Notes: generated from the letters alone by a model not told the origin. 64,000 bases of DNA from Pontibacter korlensis (GCF_000973725.1 NZ_CP009621.1:1493501-1557500); one strand, 5' to 3'; shown: positions 44,881-53,824, numbered from the stretch's first letter. Program-made: numbers and translations.

Positions 44881-46734
44881 TTACAAGTAGCCCCTTGCCT
44901 GCAGCAGAAACAGCTCCGCATACTTGCCATTCTGCGCCAGCAGCTCCTCGTGCGACCCGAGTTCTTTCAGCTGACCTTGCTCCAGGAACAGGATTCTGTC
45001 AGCCATGCGAACAGTGGAGAAGCGATGGGATATAAGCACAGCGGTACGGCCCTCTATCAGCTCAGAGAAGCGCAGGAACACCTCATGCTCAGTGCGGGCA
45101 TCAAGGGCGGAAGTAGGCTCATCCAGTATCAGCAGCTGTGCATCGCGCATGTAGGCACGTGCCAAGGCTACTTTTTGCCACTCTCCACCCGATAGCTCTA
45201 CACCTTTGTTGAAACGTTTACCCAATACCTGCTCATACTTGTCGGGCAGGCGCTGGATAACCAAATCGGCAAGGCTTTTTTGTGCTGATCCCTGTATGCG
45301 TTCCCTGTCCGAAATATTATTGATCTGGCCAATGGCAATATTGTCAGAGGCTGTCATCTGGAAGCGCACGTAGTCCTGAAAAATTATGCCTACCTGGTGG
45401 CGTAGGTCGTTCAGGTCATATTCACGCAGGTCTACTCCATCTAAGAGTATACGTCCTTCGGTGGGCTCATAAAGCCTTGCCAAAAGCTTTACCAGCGTAG
45501 TTTTACCTGCACCGTTCTCGCCCACCAGAGCCAATTTCTCACCGGCTCTTAAATGGAAAGACAAGTGCCGTACAGCCCATCTTTCAGAATTATGATACTT
45601 AAACCCAACATTCTCGAAGGTGAAGCCTTGTTGTATGGGGCGTGGTATGGACAGCGGGTTGGCAGGTGGCGTAATCTGTGGCTGCAACTCCAGAAAATCG
45701 AACAGGTCCTGTAAGTATAAAGCACTCTCGGCAATTTGTGAAAAACGCGTCATAATACCCTGCAGCAGGCTGCGCATGCTGCTGAACGATCCTGCCAGAA
45801 AAGTAAGGCTACCTACTGTAATTACTCCGGCCACTGTCTCGAAAAGTATAAAAATATAAGCGCCGTAATAGGCCAGCGTTCCCAGAGCAGAGAGGGCACT
45901 TCCCCAGAAAGCACGCTTCATAGTGATGCTCTTGTTGAGCAGGTAGTATTTATCAGATAGCTCCTTAAAACGACCTGCCAGAAAGCCGGAAAGGTTAAAT
46001 GTCTTTATCTCCTTAGCTGTTTCGTAGGAGGCGCCAATGTAGCGCAGGTAGTCCAGTTCGCGGCGCTCGGGCGTCCAGGAGCGGGAGAGGGAGTAGCTGC
46101 GCTCGTTAAAGTGCGTTTCGCCCAGAAACGAAGGTATAACAGCCACCAGAAGTATAAGTATCAACCATGGGTTGAAGGCAATCAAGCCTACGGCCAAGAA
46201 GCCAATTGTCACGATATCCTGCAGCTGCGACAACACCTGCGACATAAGTACTACCCTTGTTACAGTCTGCCGCCGCGCTCGCTCCAGCTTGTCGTAAAAT
46301 GTGGCGTCTTCGAACTGGGCCAGGTCCAGTTTAGCAGCGTGTTCTATCAGGGTGACGGAGGTGCGGTTAGAGAACAGATCGCCTAGCAGGCTATCCACCA
46401 ACGTAATGCCCCGGTTAATCAAATCAGACAACACTGCTAAGCCCAGCTCCAGCGCCACTAGCGTCCAGAGGTAGGTCAGGCTTTTCTCTCCTGTCACATC
46501 AATCAACCGGATTACCTCGTCGATAATCAGTTTGCCCACATACAGCATGGCTAGCGGCAAAGAAGACTTAACTAAACGCAGCAGCAGGTTTGTGATGGTT
46601 AAGGCTGGACTTGTCTCCCAGATGAGCCTGAAAAATTTGGGTAGGTTCTTTAGCGCACCTACCTGCTCACGTAGGCTTTTCTTCTCCTTTTGTTGGGTTG
46701 CTGTGTCTCTTGTTCCTTTTTTCGCTTTGCTCAT
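44881..46734 (-). CDS. MsbA-like ABC exporter (fused permease and ATPase)
   Basis: A 617-residue half-transporter. The N-terminal region (about 35-330) contains the membrane helices of an exporter fold, with a short basic cytoplasmic lead (residues 1-25). The ATPase has Walker A GENGAGKTT (about 400), signature LSGGEWQK, Walker B LLILDEPTSALD, and a switch His in LISHRFST. It would homodimerise and export a lipid, peptide or drug; the substrate is unknown. Its divergent upstream region contains a perfect 29-bp palindrome (46843-46903). Confidence 0.9.
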   Translation of the reverse strand: MSKAKKGTRDTATQQKEKKSLREQVGALKNLPKFFRLIWETSPALTITNLLLRLVKSSLPLAMLYVGKLIIDEVIRLIDVTGEKSLTYLWTLVALELGLAVLSDLINRGITLVDSLLGDLFSNRTSVTLIEHAAKLDLAQFEDATFYDKLERARRQTVTRVVLMSQVLSQLQDIVTIGFLAVGLIAFNPWLILILLVAVIPSFLGETHFNERSYSLSRSWTPERRELDYLRYIGASYETAKEIKTFNLSGFLAGRFKELSDKYYLLNKSITMKRAFWGSALSALGTLAYYGAYIFILFETVAGVITVGSLTFLAGSFSSMRSLLQGIMTRFSQIAESALYLQDLFDFLELQPQITPPANPLSIPRPIQQGFTFENVGFKYHNSERWAVRHLSFHLRAGEKLALVGENGAGKTTLVKLLARLYEPTEGRILLDGVDLREYDLNDLRHQVGIIFQDYVRFQMTASDNIAIGQINNISDRERIQGSAQKSLADLVIQRLPDKYEQVLGKRFNKGVELSGGEWQKVALARAYMRDAQLLILDEPTSALDARTEHEVFLRFSELIEGRTAVLISHRFSTVRMADRILFLEQGQLKELGSHEELLAQNGKYAELFLLQARGYL

Positions 46735-46842
46735 ACTCTATTTACACTTGCCATAGGCCTTATAGCTATACAGGCGGCCAAGGGTTTTGTTTAAGATTTT
46801 GGAAACAGTATGATGCAAGGTAGAGGATGTTGTGGTGCATTA

Positions 46843-46903
46843 AGTGCTTTACCTTTTCTAACTCTCTAAAGCTTCTTTAGAGAGTTAGAAAAGGTAAAGC
46901 ACT
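46843..46903. repeat. Perfect 29-bp inverted repeat with a 3-base loop
   Basis: The left arm starts AGTGCTTTACCTTTTCTAAC and runs 46843-46871; the right arm, its exact complement, is 46875-46903, with CTT between. It lies between the divergent ABC exporter and membrane protein genes, without a T tract. It is far longer than an operator half-site and could be a cruciform, a repeat remnant or an assembly fold-back. Confidence 0.8.
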
Positions 46904-46949
46904 GGGAAGGAGTATCCGAAATAGGTCTTTTATAGTATGATACCTTAAT

Positions 46950-47408
46950 ATGACGCGTTATCTGCTATATTTTTTAACTGGCGTTGCTACGGCAACCGTT
47001 ATACTTTTCTTCAGGGGGTATGTGCAAGTGCCTCATAATCTCTATTCTAATGTGGCTTTACTGGCAGGAATGGCATTGTTTGGCCTGGCCTCATGGATAA
47101 CGCTGTTTCGTACTAAGACAGGATCATTGTTAGCCTTGCTGTGTTCCTTGGCACTGGTGCCCTGGCTGGTACGCATTGGTTTGCGCATTTGGGATGTTGC
47201 GAACAACCCACCACAGGTCCTACAGATTGTGCATGTGGTGCTGGCTATACTGGCACTATTCTCACTTGTAGTTAGTGCCCGCTATACTTTCAGCAGAGGG
47301 TCCTGGCGCTTAGGCACACCTACTCCCAGTTTTGTGCTGAAGCTATTTTTAGCACTTATTCCTTTGGCTGTGATGGCAGGCTGGCTGCTGGTGATGAACA
47401 AAGTATAG
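46950..47408 (+). CDS. Hypothetical four-helix membrane protein
   Basis: A 152-residue protein of unknown function. Hydrophobicity suggests four membrane helices: about 5-22, 33-52 (LLAGMALFGLASWITLF), 57-76 and 90-110 (LQIVHVVLAILALFSLVV), plus a final hydrophobic segment near 128-148. No catalytic motif is visible. It starts 47 bases from the right arm of the palindrome and diverges from the ABC exporter. A terminator follows. Confidence 0.65.
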   Translation: MTRYLLYFLTGVATATVILFFRGYVQVPHNLYSNVALLAGMALFGLASWITLFRTKTGSLLALLCSLALVPWLVRIGLRIWDVANNPPQVLQIVHVVLAILALFSLVVSARYTFSRGSWRLGTPTPSFVLKLFLALIPLAVMAGWLLVMNKV

Positions 47409-47465
47409 TTACCGCTTTTTATTGTTGATGCAGACCTCTGGCCAAGCTGAACTTTATAAATGAGA

Positions 47466-47496
47466 AAAGCCCCGCCATTTAATGACGGGGCTTTCT
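47466..47496. terminator. Terminator after the four-helix protein
   Basis: AAAGCCCCG and CGGGGCTTT pair around a short inner stem (CATT/AATG), and a T-rich tail follows. Confidence 0.8.
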
Positions 47497-47567
47497 CTCA
47501 CCTTAAAACAAACTAAACTAATCTAAACTTTATCTAACCTTATTTTTAGTAAACTTTACTTCTTTCT

Positions 47568-47711
47568 AAAAAGCAGATCTGCTACAAGCTTAAAATCTGC
47601 TAAAATTGAGGGCGAGCTGATGAAAAAATATTCAAAAAACGCACCAAAGGCTTGTAAGTAAAAAAACTGTTAAGTATATTAGCCTTCCGATATAGTGTCT
47701 CCCTCAATTCG
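47568..47711 (-). ncRNA. Candidate structured small RNA (about 140 nt)
   Basis: On the reverse strand a -7 element (TAATTTTG, 47723-47716) would start a transcript near 47711. AATTGAGGG close to its 5' end is the exact complement of CCCTCAATT near 47605-47613, so the ends can pair. Inside, AAGGCT and AGCCTT form a second helix. After the closing stem a hairpin GCAGAT/ATCTGC is followed by five U (47572-47568), a weak intrinsic terminator. No open reading frame fits. I cannot assign a known RNA family; 6S-like end pairing is one possibility. Confidence 0.35.
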
Positions 47712-47715
47712 GGTG

Positions 47716-47723
47716 CAAAATTA
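47716..47723 (-). promoter_or_regulatory. -7 element for the candidate small RNA
   Basis: Reverse strand TAATTTTG fits TAnnTTTG. The surrounding region is strongly AT-rich. Confidence 0.4.
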
Positions 47724-47948
47724 CTTTTTTGCTTTCTATTCCGAAAGAAAAACCTCAAAAGATTTTTCACTTTTTTCTATTTCTCCATTTTTTATTGATT
47801 AACTTTTTGGCTATCAATGTTTTAGATTTTAATAGCGCCTTAAATTTTAGCTATAAAAATTACCGGAATGGAGCCGGAGGATCAGGTTTGGTGTTTAAAC
47901 GCTGATAATGTAGGGCTTTTGACCTATAATCTAAGGTGCGGGCAAGGA

Positions 47949-47973
47949 AAAAGCAGGGTAGAGCCCTGCTTTT
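47949..47973 (-). terminator. Terminator after the ATP-grasp operon
   Basis: AAAAGCAGGG and CCCTGCTTTT pair around TAGAG, 24 bases beyond the ATP-grasp stop codon. Confidence 0.85.
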
Positions 47974-47996
47974 AGAGTATGATTAGGTGTGGTTTG

Positions 47997-49046
47997 TTAG
48001 ATCATTGACACTGTTTTGTTATTTATCTGAACATCGTAGGTCTTTTTGTAATGAACCTTACGCTCTAGTGCGGCAATAATCGGTTCCGAAAAATCTACCC
48101 CCTCCATTTCGCTGGCATCGTAGAGTCCTCCCGGGCTGAACACATTTATCTCCATCAGTTTGCTGCCTACAATATCCAGCCCAACCAGAAACATTCCATC
48201 CTGTATCAGCTTAGGGCGCACAAGCTCCACCAGGTCCAGCATGGTTGGTGTTACCTTTGCTTGCTGTGTTGAGCCGCCTGCATGCAGGTTACTGCGGATG
48301 TCGTCTTTGCTGTTTACGCGATGGATGGCGCAGTATTTCCCTTTGTGCTGCAGCGCCTCCCCGTTCATCACGATCAAGCGTACATCTCCCGCGCTAGCCT
48401 CTGACAGGTACTCCTGCGCAATAACGTAGCCGTCGCGACTGATCGCTTCCACAATCTGGTTTAGGTTAGTGGCATCGTTCTTCTTTACCATGAACACACC
48501 TGAACCACCTGAACCTTGAAGTGGCTTAAGGATAATGTTATTCTTTTGTTCGTTAAAGAACTCTTTTATCTCATCCTTATCGCGGGTGATGAGCGTGCGC
48601 GGACGTACAGCCTCCGGGAAGTGCTGGAAATACATTTTATTGACAGCATCCGAGAGCTTGGTAGGGTCGTTTAGCACAATTACGCCATGGCGAAGGGCTA
48701 ATTGGCCGAAAATAATACCAGCGTTCTGTGCCCAGCCACGTCCCTCAGGCTCAGAAGAAGGGTCGTTGCGGAGCATGAGTACATCAAGCTCAGGAGCTGT
48801 CACGCGCACTTTGTTAGCCTTCTCGCTCTGTATGGCCTCCAGGTAGGTAGTGAGCGATTTATACTTATGCTTAGGGTCGGCCTGCACAGCTTCGGCCCCC
48901 ATGTAGCCATCAGGGTAATAAGCCAGGTCGCCAACACCCATTAGGTATACGGTGTGGCCCTTGTTGTGCATGCGCTGTGCCAGAAATATAGTGGTGTAAG
49001 TTGCTTTCTCAGTAGTGATGTCGTTTACTACAAATCCTATAGTCAT
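47997..49046 (-). CDS. Glutathione-synthetase-like ATP-grasp ligase
   Basis: A 349-residue ATP-grasp protein. The N-terminal domain begins MTIGFVVNDITTEKATYTTI; the ATP-binding core contains NIILKPLQGSGGSGVFMV (P-loop-like), EYLSEASAGDVRLIVMNGE, and metal-binding ends such as GLDIVGSKLMEINVFSPGG. These resemble GshB, which joins an amino acid (glycine) to gamma-glutamylcysteine, but no gshA is nearby and the substrate is unknown. It is the last gene of a three-gene operon with a DUF1704 putative peptidase and an N-formylglutamate amidohydrolase, 46 bases after the peptidase gene. The ATG at 49046 is used; a TTG lies one codon before it. Substrate assignment is uncertain; the fold is clear. 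Confidence 0.83.
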   Translation of the reverse strand: MTIGFVVNDITTEKATYTTIFLAQRMHNKGHTVYLMGVGDLAYYPDGYMGAEAVQADPKHKYKSLTTYLEAIQSEKANKVRVTAPELDVLMLRNDPSSEPEGRGWAQNAGIIFGQLALRHGVIVLNDPTKLSDAVNKMYFQHFPEAVRPRTLITRDKDEIKEFFNEQKNNIILKPLQGSGGSGVFMVKKNDATNLNQIVEAISRDGYVIAQEYLSEASAGDVRLIVMNGEALQHKGKYCAIHRVNSKDDIRSNLHAGGSTQQAKVTPTMLDLVELVRPKLIQDGMFLVGLDIVGSKLMEINVFSPGGLYDASEMEGVDFSEPIIAALERKVHYKKTYDVQINNKTVSMI

Positions 49047-49092
49047 CAATTAGGTGCTTTATAACTTTAATGTGGATGATGTGGTTGGAAGG

Positions 49093-50940
49093 TTACAGTA
49101 AGTTAAATACTGAAATGCCGCCTTTTAGTTGTTCCAGCTTAGGCTTCAGGCGCTCGTCTAGGAGATAGCGCGGCTTAATAGGCATAGGGCGTAACACGTT
49201 GCGGTATATCAGTTCCTGTACAATTGGTATATAATCCTGCCTGATCTTGCCGATGAGCAGCGGCTCCAGTTCGTGGCCTTGCTTCAGGTAGTCCAGGAGG
49301 TGTACCAGGCCACGCAGGTATACCGCATCTTTAGTCAGGCCACCACCGCGGTGCACACGCATGGTTATATTCCAGGCCGTTTCGTCATCAAAGCGGTACT
49401 CCTCTTTAAGCCGCCAAAAATTATCTGTAAAGCTGCAGCCTTTGGTCAGGTGGTATACGGCCACTACGCGGGCAGCCAGAGTGCGCATGCGGTCCTGGTC
49501 CAGCCCGCCTACCAGCCACTCACTTAGCACAGCAAGACCTTCCTGGAGCTCCTCATAACCAGGGCTGCCCACATAAAGCTGCTGTAGCGGCTGTGCTTTG
49601 CCGTTATAGTAGGTCAATATATGTGTGCCTACCTCGTGTTGTATCAAGGCTTCGGCACGGTGGCGGGGAATTCTGGCATCGGTGCCTACGTTCAACCTGC
49701 CTTTTGATACGATCAGCCCTACCACATCTTCACGCACGTCTACGCCAGAATCCAGGGCTGGGTACTGCTCCCGCAGGAAGGCAATTTCCTGCTCTGCCTG
49801 CGCCACAAACTCGGGTACGGGTATAATGTCTGGCTCTGCATTGCGGGTTGGCTCAGGAACGGCAGCTAATATTCCCTCTGCCACTTTCAAGAGCTGGTCG
49901 CTTACAGTGCCGTAGAGTTGCATGCTGCTGTACAGGAAATCCGGTGTGTTGCGGTAAGAGAGCATAGTCAACATCTTGTCTAGCTCATGGCGCTTGTCGC
50001 GGAACAAGTAACCCAGGGTAGGGTCATCCACCTTCTCTATAGAGATATTGTAGAGTTTGCGCTTGAGCTGGTCGGCATCGACGGGCATCAGGCGGTAATG
50101 GAAAGTTGGAGCCTTGCTGAACTTTGCTTTTTTAAATTCTTCCCATGCCTCTCTGTTATTTACCGGCGTAACGAGCAACAGGAACCTGAACTGATTGCTA
50201 ATACTGGTCAGTTGCTTATCGATGCGCCACACTACCCGGTTTACCGCCTGTCTTCCCAGTGCCTGGAAGTGGATCGGATGGTGCGAAGTCTGCACACTCA
50301 CAAAGTCGAAAACAGTTTTTTTGATGGCGTTGGCGACCTTCTCGCGGAGGTTGCGCTGCAGCAGCGGATAAACTTTACCTGTGGAAGTGTTTTTGTAAAC
50401 AGGCTTTAACTGCAGCCCCAGCACCAAAATACTGTGCTTTTTAAGCTCCTCTTCAGACATCAAGCACTGTGGCTCCTGTAGTAGAGGCTGGTTGCTCTCG
50501 GTTGTTACTGAGGCAGAGGCACCGTTCAGCTTTATATCTTTTAACTCCTGTACAATGGTTTTAGTGGTAGTAGGCAGCTGTTCTTCCGGACCAAGTATTT
50601 TAAAAAGCGGGGTATCTGCGGCGTCAGCATCGGCAGCCATCAACTCTATGATCATGAATGCCCCAAATTTGTCTGCCATAGACATGGCTATGCTTTGCAC
50701 TAATGGCCTTAGCTCCTCGGTACGCTCGTGGTGGGAGATAATGTAAGCAGCATTAGCCTTTAAGAAATCGGCAGTAGGGTGGTCTGGTTGGCCTGCAGGA
50801 TGGCGAAAAAGCACCAGAAAGGGCAGGGGTCTGTCGATGTACAGCAGCCCGCCCTGTGGCAAGCGCCGGTGTACTTGTTTGCCCCGCTGCAGGCTACGAA
50901 CAGCTTTCTTTATGAAGTTGACGGTTATACTTTCAATCAT
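49093..50940 (-). CDS. QEGLA-motif DUF1704 (MATCAP-like) putative metallopeptidase
   Basis: A 615-residue protein of the 'flavohemoglobin expression-modulating QEGLA motif' family (DUF1704). Its zinc-peptidase-like motif HEVGTH is at residues 435-440, with the family-naming QEGLA at 466-470. The same domain occurs in eukaryotic MATCAP proteins, which remove the C-terminal tyrosine of tubulin, so carboxypeptidase activity is a reasonable inference here. The N-terminal 430 residues include DFVSVQTSHHPIHFQALGRQ. The start at 50940 (MIESITVNF) is chosen because a longer frame would overlap the amidohydrolase gene; it leaves a 16-base gap. No signal peptide is seen, so it is probably cytoplasmic. 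Confidence 0.85.
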   Translation of the reverse strand: MIESITVNFIKKAVRSLQRGKQVHRRLPQGGLLYIDRPLPFLVLFRHPAGQPDHPTADFLKANAAYIISHHERTEELRPLVQSIAMSMADKFGAFMIIELMAADADAADTPLFKILGPEEQLPTTTKTIVQELKDIKLNGASASVTTESNQPLLQEPQCLMSEEELKKHSILVLGLQLKPVYKNTSTGKVYPLLQRNLREKVANAIKKTVFDFVSVQTSHHPIHFQALGRQAVNRVVWRIDKQLTSISNQFRFLLLVTPVNNREAWEEFKKAKFSKAPTFHYRLMPVDADQLKRKLYNISIEKVDDPTLGYLFRDKRHELDKMLTMLSYRNTPDFLYSSMQLYGTVSDQLLKVAEGILAAVPEPTRNAEPDIIPVPEFVAQAEQEIAFLREQYPALDSGVDVREDVVGLIVSKGRLNVGTDARIPRHRAEALIQHEVGTHILTYYNGKAQPLQQLYVGSPGYEELQEGLAVLSEWLVGGLDQDRMRTLAARVVAVYHLTKGCSFTDNFWRLKEEYRFDDETAWNITMRVHRGGGLTKDAVYLRGLVHLLDYLKQGHELEPLLIGKIRQDYIPIVQELIYRNVLRPMPIKPRYLLDERLKPKLEQLKGGISVFNLL

Positions 50941-50956
50941 TCTTAATTTCAGAGTC

Positions 50957-51763
50957 TTAGACTTGGCATACTTGCGTAAGCGCCTGAAAAACAGGTTTTG
51001 TGCTTTGCTGTAGGGCCTGTCGTATCTCCTGCACCTGTGCCTGGTCTGGTTCCCCCGTCCATTCATCCATAAAGAACTTCTTAAACTCGATGCTCATCAC
51101 GCATACTTTGCTGCCAAAGGTGTCGTGGATCCAGCGCATAAAGTGGCCACCGTTAAACTTTACATTCTCACGCACGTCAAGTCTGCGGCCGCGGTAGTTG
51201 TAGTTGCTTAGGCTGTGCATGAGTGTATCCACGACAGGTGCCCATTTCTGGCGGTTCATGTTGCCGGTGCCAATGTTTACCTCCGGGTTTTCCTGCGGGT
51301 CGGCGGCCGGTCCATTAGGGCCTTCGCGACGGTGGTTGTAGGTATGCAGATCGTAAATCACTACACATCCATGCTCCTCGATTAGCTTTGTCAGCATTAG
51401 CTTCACATCCTCATAAAACTTATCGTAGCGCGACATAGATTCCTGCGCGAGTTCTTCAGGCAGTTCCTCTTTCCATACTCTTAAACCCCAGGCATCCTCG
51501 GGTTTTCGATAAATGGCTTTCTCCGGAGGGCGGTTCAAATCGAATTCGAAGCGGGAGTAATGGTCTACAATCTGATTATCGGTAAAGCTTACCCACTCGG
51601 CAGTAAAAGGATCCTCTTCGCGCAGTCGCTCATCCGGTGTCAGGTTATAGAGGCTCCTAAGGTTATGGCGCACTTCGTGCCCGTTGTGAATGGCAGTGGC
51701 TACTAAAGGACTGTCCCCACGGGTAATGGTATAGTATACAGTATCTACTTTGGTTTGTGTCAT
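50957..51763 (-). CDS. N-formylglutamate amidohydrolase family protein
   Basis: A 268-residue member of the N-formylglutamate amidohydrolase (HutG-like) family. Recognisable parts are VATAIHNGHEVRHNL near the N-terminus (zinc-site-like His and Glu), VVIYDLHTYNHRREGP in the middle, and a final VKFNGGHFMRWIHDTFG with another His. Enzymes of this group hydrolyse N-formyl or N-acyl amino acids. No other histidine-degradation gene is present, so a HutG role is not supported. It is the first gene of the operon with the QEGLA and ATP-grasp genes. Confidence 0.85.
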   Translation of the reverse strand: MTQTKVDTVYYTITRGDSPLVATAIHNGHEVRHNLRSLYNLTPDERLREEDPFTAEWVSFTDNQIVDHYSRFEFDLNRPPEKAIYRKPEDAWGLRVWKEELPEELAQESMSRYDKFYEDVKLMLTKLIEEHGCVVIYDLHTYNHRREGPNGPAADPQENPEVNIGTGNMNRQKWAPVVDTLMHSLSNYNYRGRRLDVRENVKFNGGHFMRWIHDTFGSKVCVMSIEFKKFFMDEWTGEPDQAQVQEIRQALQQSTKPVFQALTQVCQV

Positions 51764-52021
51764 AGCTATTTTGTTGAGTACAGTTTTACCCTTTCGGGCT
51801 GCTGAAGGTTTTTTATAGACGACTTGCCGGACTGAGGAGGTTTTTCGGAATGGTACTTTCGAGGTTGTGGCTGCTCTACATCTGGCTTAAGAAAGAGGTG
51901 TCTATGTATTTTCTAACAGGAGCAGAAGTATGTGCCAACATCGCTTGTGCATAAGGATGTGTAATATGTAACTTGCTAGTACATAATAAAGTATAGGTAT
52001 TTTATAATACATGATTTGCCT

Positions 52022-52198
52022 ATGGACAAACTATACAAATCGATCCTATTTACTTGCGGTGTATTTCTGGTGGGCCTGCTGATGTACTGCCTGCGGCATG
52101 ACTCTGCTACCATAACCCTGCAGCAACTACTGCCATTAGTGCTGTTATATGCGGCCGGGCTGGTGCTGGGTGTGCTTGTTAAACCTGCTTTGGAGTAA
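52022..52198 (+). CDS. Small two-helix membrane protein
   Basis: A 58-residue hypothetical with two membrane helices (about residues 8-24 and 37-53) separated by a short RHDSATITLQQ loop. The ATG at 52022 is used; a TTG lies two codons earlier. No function can be assigned. It sits just upstream of the zinc-ribbon gene. Confidence 0.5.
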   Translation: MDKLYKSILFTCGVFLVGLLMYCLRHDSATITLQQLLPLVLLYAAGLVLGVLVKPALE

Positions 52199-52224
52199 GC
52201 GCAGCTTTTTACCTTCCGTATACG

Positions 52225-52232
52225 TACCTTTG
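52225..52232 (+). promoter_or_regulatory. -7 element almost touching the zinc-ribbon start codon
   Basis: TACCTTTG fits TAnnTTTG and ends four bases before the ATG at 52237, which suggests a leaderless transcript as for glyS. Confidence 0.45.
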
Positions 52233-52236
52233 TAGC

Positions 52237-52437
52237 ATGGCAAGCCCAGAAACCCCAGCTACAAAAACATGCCCTAATTGTGGAGCCGAAGTGCTACTTA
52301 GAACGAAGCAATGCCCCGGCTGTGGCCAACTGCTGGCGAACCCTAAACCACAGTGGTTTAAAGACCTTACCGCAACCGAGATATTCCTGCTCATATTGGG
52401 CAGCATCATGCTAGCCATAGGCTTGGTAGCGCTATAG
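52237..52437 (+). CDS. Zinc-ribbon protein with C-terminal membrane helix
   Basis: A 66-residue protein. CPNC and CPGC at residues 12-29 form a zinc ribbon, and residues 48-65 (EIFLLILGSIMLAIGLVA) form one membrane helix, so the zinc head is probably cytoplasmic. Such tiny zinc-ribbon/TM proteins are common hypotheticals. It is followed two bases later by the next gene, so the two are co-transcribed. Confidence 0.7.
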   Translation: MASPETPATKTCPNCGAEVLLRTKQCPGCGQLLANPKPQWFKDLTATEIFLLILGSIMLAIGLVAL

Positions 52438-52439
52438 CT

Positions 52440-52805
52440 ATGGCTACTTTGCGACAGCCTCTCTTCCTGCTTTTTTTTATACTTGCCATAGGCAATCAGT
52501 TGCTGGAACTGCTTGGTATTTATATTTGGCCGTTGCACACTCATCTTGGAGACCTGTTGTCTCTCCCGCTAACGCTTACTATTGCTCTGGCTGCTGAGCG
52601 GCTATACTTCCAAAACCCATACTTTATCCTGCCTTTGCGCTTTACCTTACTGGCCCTGCTGCTGTTTAGTGTAGCGTTTGAGGGATTGTTGCCCCTGCTA
52701 CACTCCAGGTATACCGCCGATCCTTGGGATGTGCTGGCATATGCGGCAGGAGCAGTAATCTTTCAGGTTTGGATGAATAAGCCCCTAAAGGAGGAGAGAG
52801 TTTAG
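52440..52805 (+). CDS. Small multi-helix membrane protein
   Basis: A 121-residue hypothetical with four likely membrane helices (about 6-25, 38-52, 62-85 and 98-112). A DPWDVLAYAAGA segment near residues 94-105 contains acidic residues inside a helix region, as in some small transporter-like families; I give no function. It starts two bases after the zinc-ribbon gene. Confidence 0.6.
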   Translation: MATLRQPLFLLFFILAIGNQLLELLGIYIWPLHTHLGDLLSLPLTLTIALAAERLYFQNPYFILPLRFTLLALLLFSVAFEGLLPLLHSRYTADPWDVLAYAAGAVIFQVWMNKPLKEERV

Positions 52806-52964
52806 TAGCATTAGTTGAAGCTGTACAGGCTGTGGATTTTGAAGAAATCGTTTATCCCAAAACTTTTTTATGGTTTCAGGCAACCTTTAGAATAAACCTG
52901 CATCTTTAGCATAGATTAGTTAAAGAACAGTTAGATTTTGATTCACCAACCAAAAAGCTATACT

Positions 52965-53690
52965 ATGAAAATCACGAAACTACGCACAGCAACTTTTGGC
53001 TTATTAGCCTTTGCCTTTCTACTGCTAAATATAAATGCAGCCATGGCGCAGAGCCTGCAGGGTAACAAGAAAATCGCTACCCAAAACAGGGAAGTATCTG
53101 GCATCAGTGGCATTGAAGTGAGCGGTGGTTTTACAGTAGAGTTAACCCAAGGCAGCAACGAGGGAGTGCGGCTGGAGGCTGAGGAAAACCTCCTCGACAA
53201 TATCAAAACAGAAGTGCGCAACGGGGTATTGCGTATTTACAATGATAAGGGTGTGAGCACCAATAAGGGCATGAAGGCCTATGTTACCCTGAAGGCGCTG
53301 GAAAGCATTAACATTAGCGGCGGTGTAAAAGTAACAGGCAACTCAACCTTCAAGTCTTCTGCACTGAAAATGGACCTGAGTGGTGCCTCAAACGTGAAGC
53401 TGGCTCTTGATACAAAGCAGCTTGATGCTGAGTTGAGTGGAGCAAGTAAGGTAGAGTTGATTGGCAAGGCTAATGAAGTGAACATGGATATGTCAGGAGC
53501 TTCTAAAGTAGATGCCTCGGAACTGGAGGCCCGCCAGGTAAAGGTGCAGGCAAGCGGAGCCAGCAATGTGAAAGTGTTTGCTAAAGAGTCGCTGAATATA
53601 AACGCTTCCGGAGCATCCTCAGTGTACTACAAGGGTAGCCCTAGCATTACGTCGGACGTTTCTTCGGCAGCCCGGGTATCCAGATTATAA
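52965..53690 (+). CDS. Head-GIN domain (DUF2807) secreted protein
   Basis: A 241-residue protein with a signal peptide (FGLLAFAFLLLNINAAMAQ) and a repetitive beta-helix-like region typical of the GIN domain (DUF2807): regularly spaced SGASNVKL, SGASKVEL, SGASKVDA, SGASNVKV and SGASSVYY repeats about every 20 residues. Members are exported and of unknown function. The ATG at 52965 gives the signal peptide; an upstream in-frame codon at 52938 would spoil it. Confidence 0.85.
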   Translation: MKITKLRTATFGLLAFAFLLLNINAAMAQSLQGNKKIATQNREVSGISGIEVSGGFTVELTQGSNEGVRLEAEENLLDNIKTEVRNGVLRIYNDKGVSTNKGMKAYVTLKALESINISGGVKVTGNSTFKSSALKMDLSGASNVKLALDTKQLDAELSGASKVELIGKANEVNMDMSGASKVDASELEARQVKVQASGASNVKVFAKESLNINASGASSVYYKGSPSITSDVSSAARVSRL

Positions 53691-53718
53691 AGTAAAGAAT
53701 ACAACCTAACCTGTAGTG

Positions 53719-53749
53719 AAAAGCAGCCTCGCCTCGGGGCTGCTTTTTT
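53719..53749 (+). terminator. Terminator after the GIN gene
   Basis: AAGCAGCC and GGCTGCTT pair, followed by a run of T. Confidence 0.85.
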
Positions 53750-53824
53750 AGTGTTCAATCCTTTAAGAGCGGCTACCCGTATAGCTAAACTGCGGAAAAT
53801 AAACCTAATAAAAACAGTAAAGCT

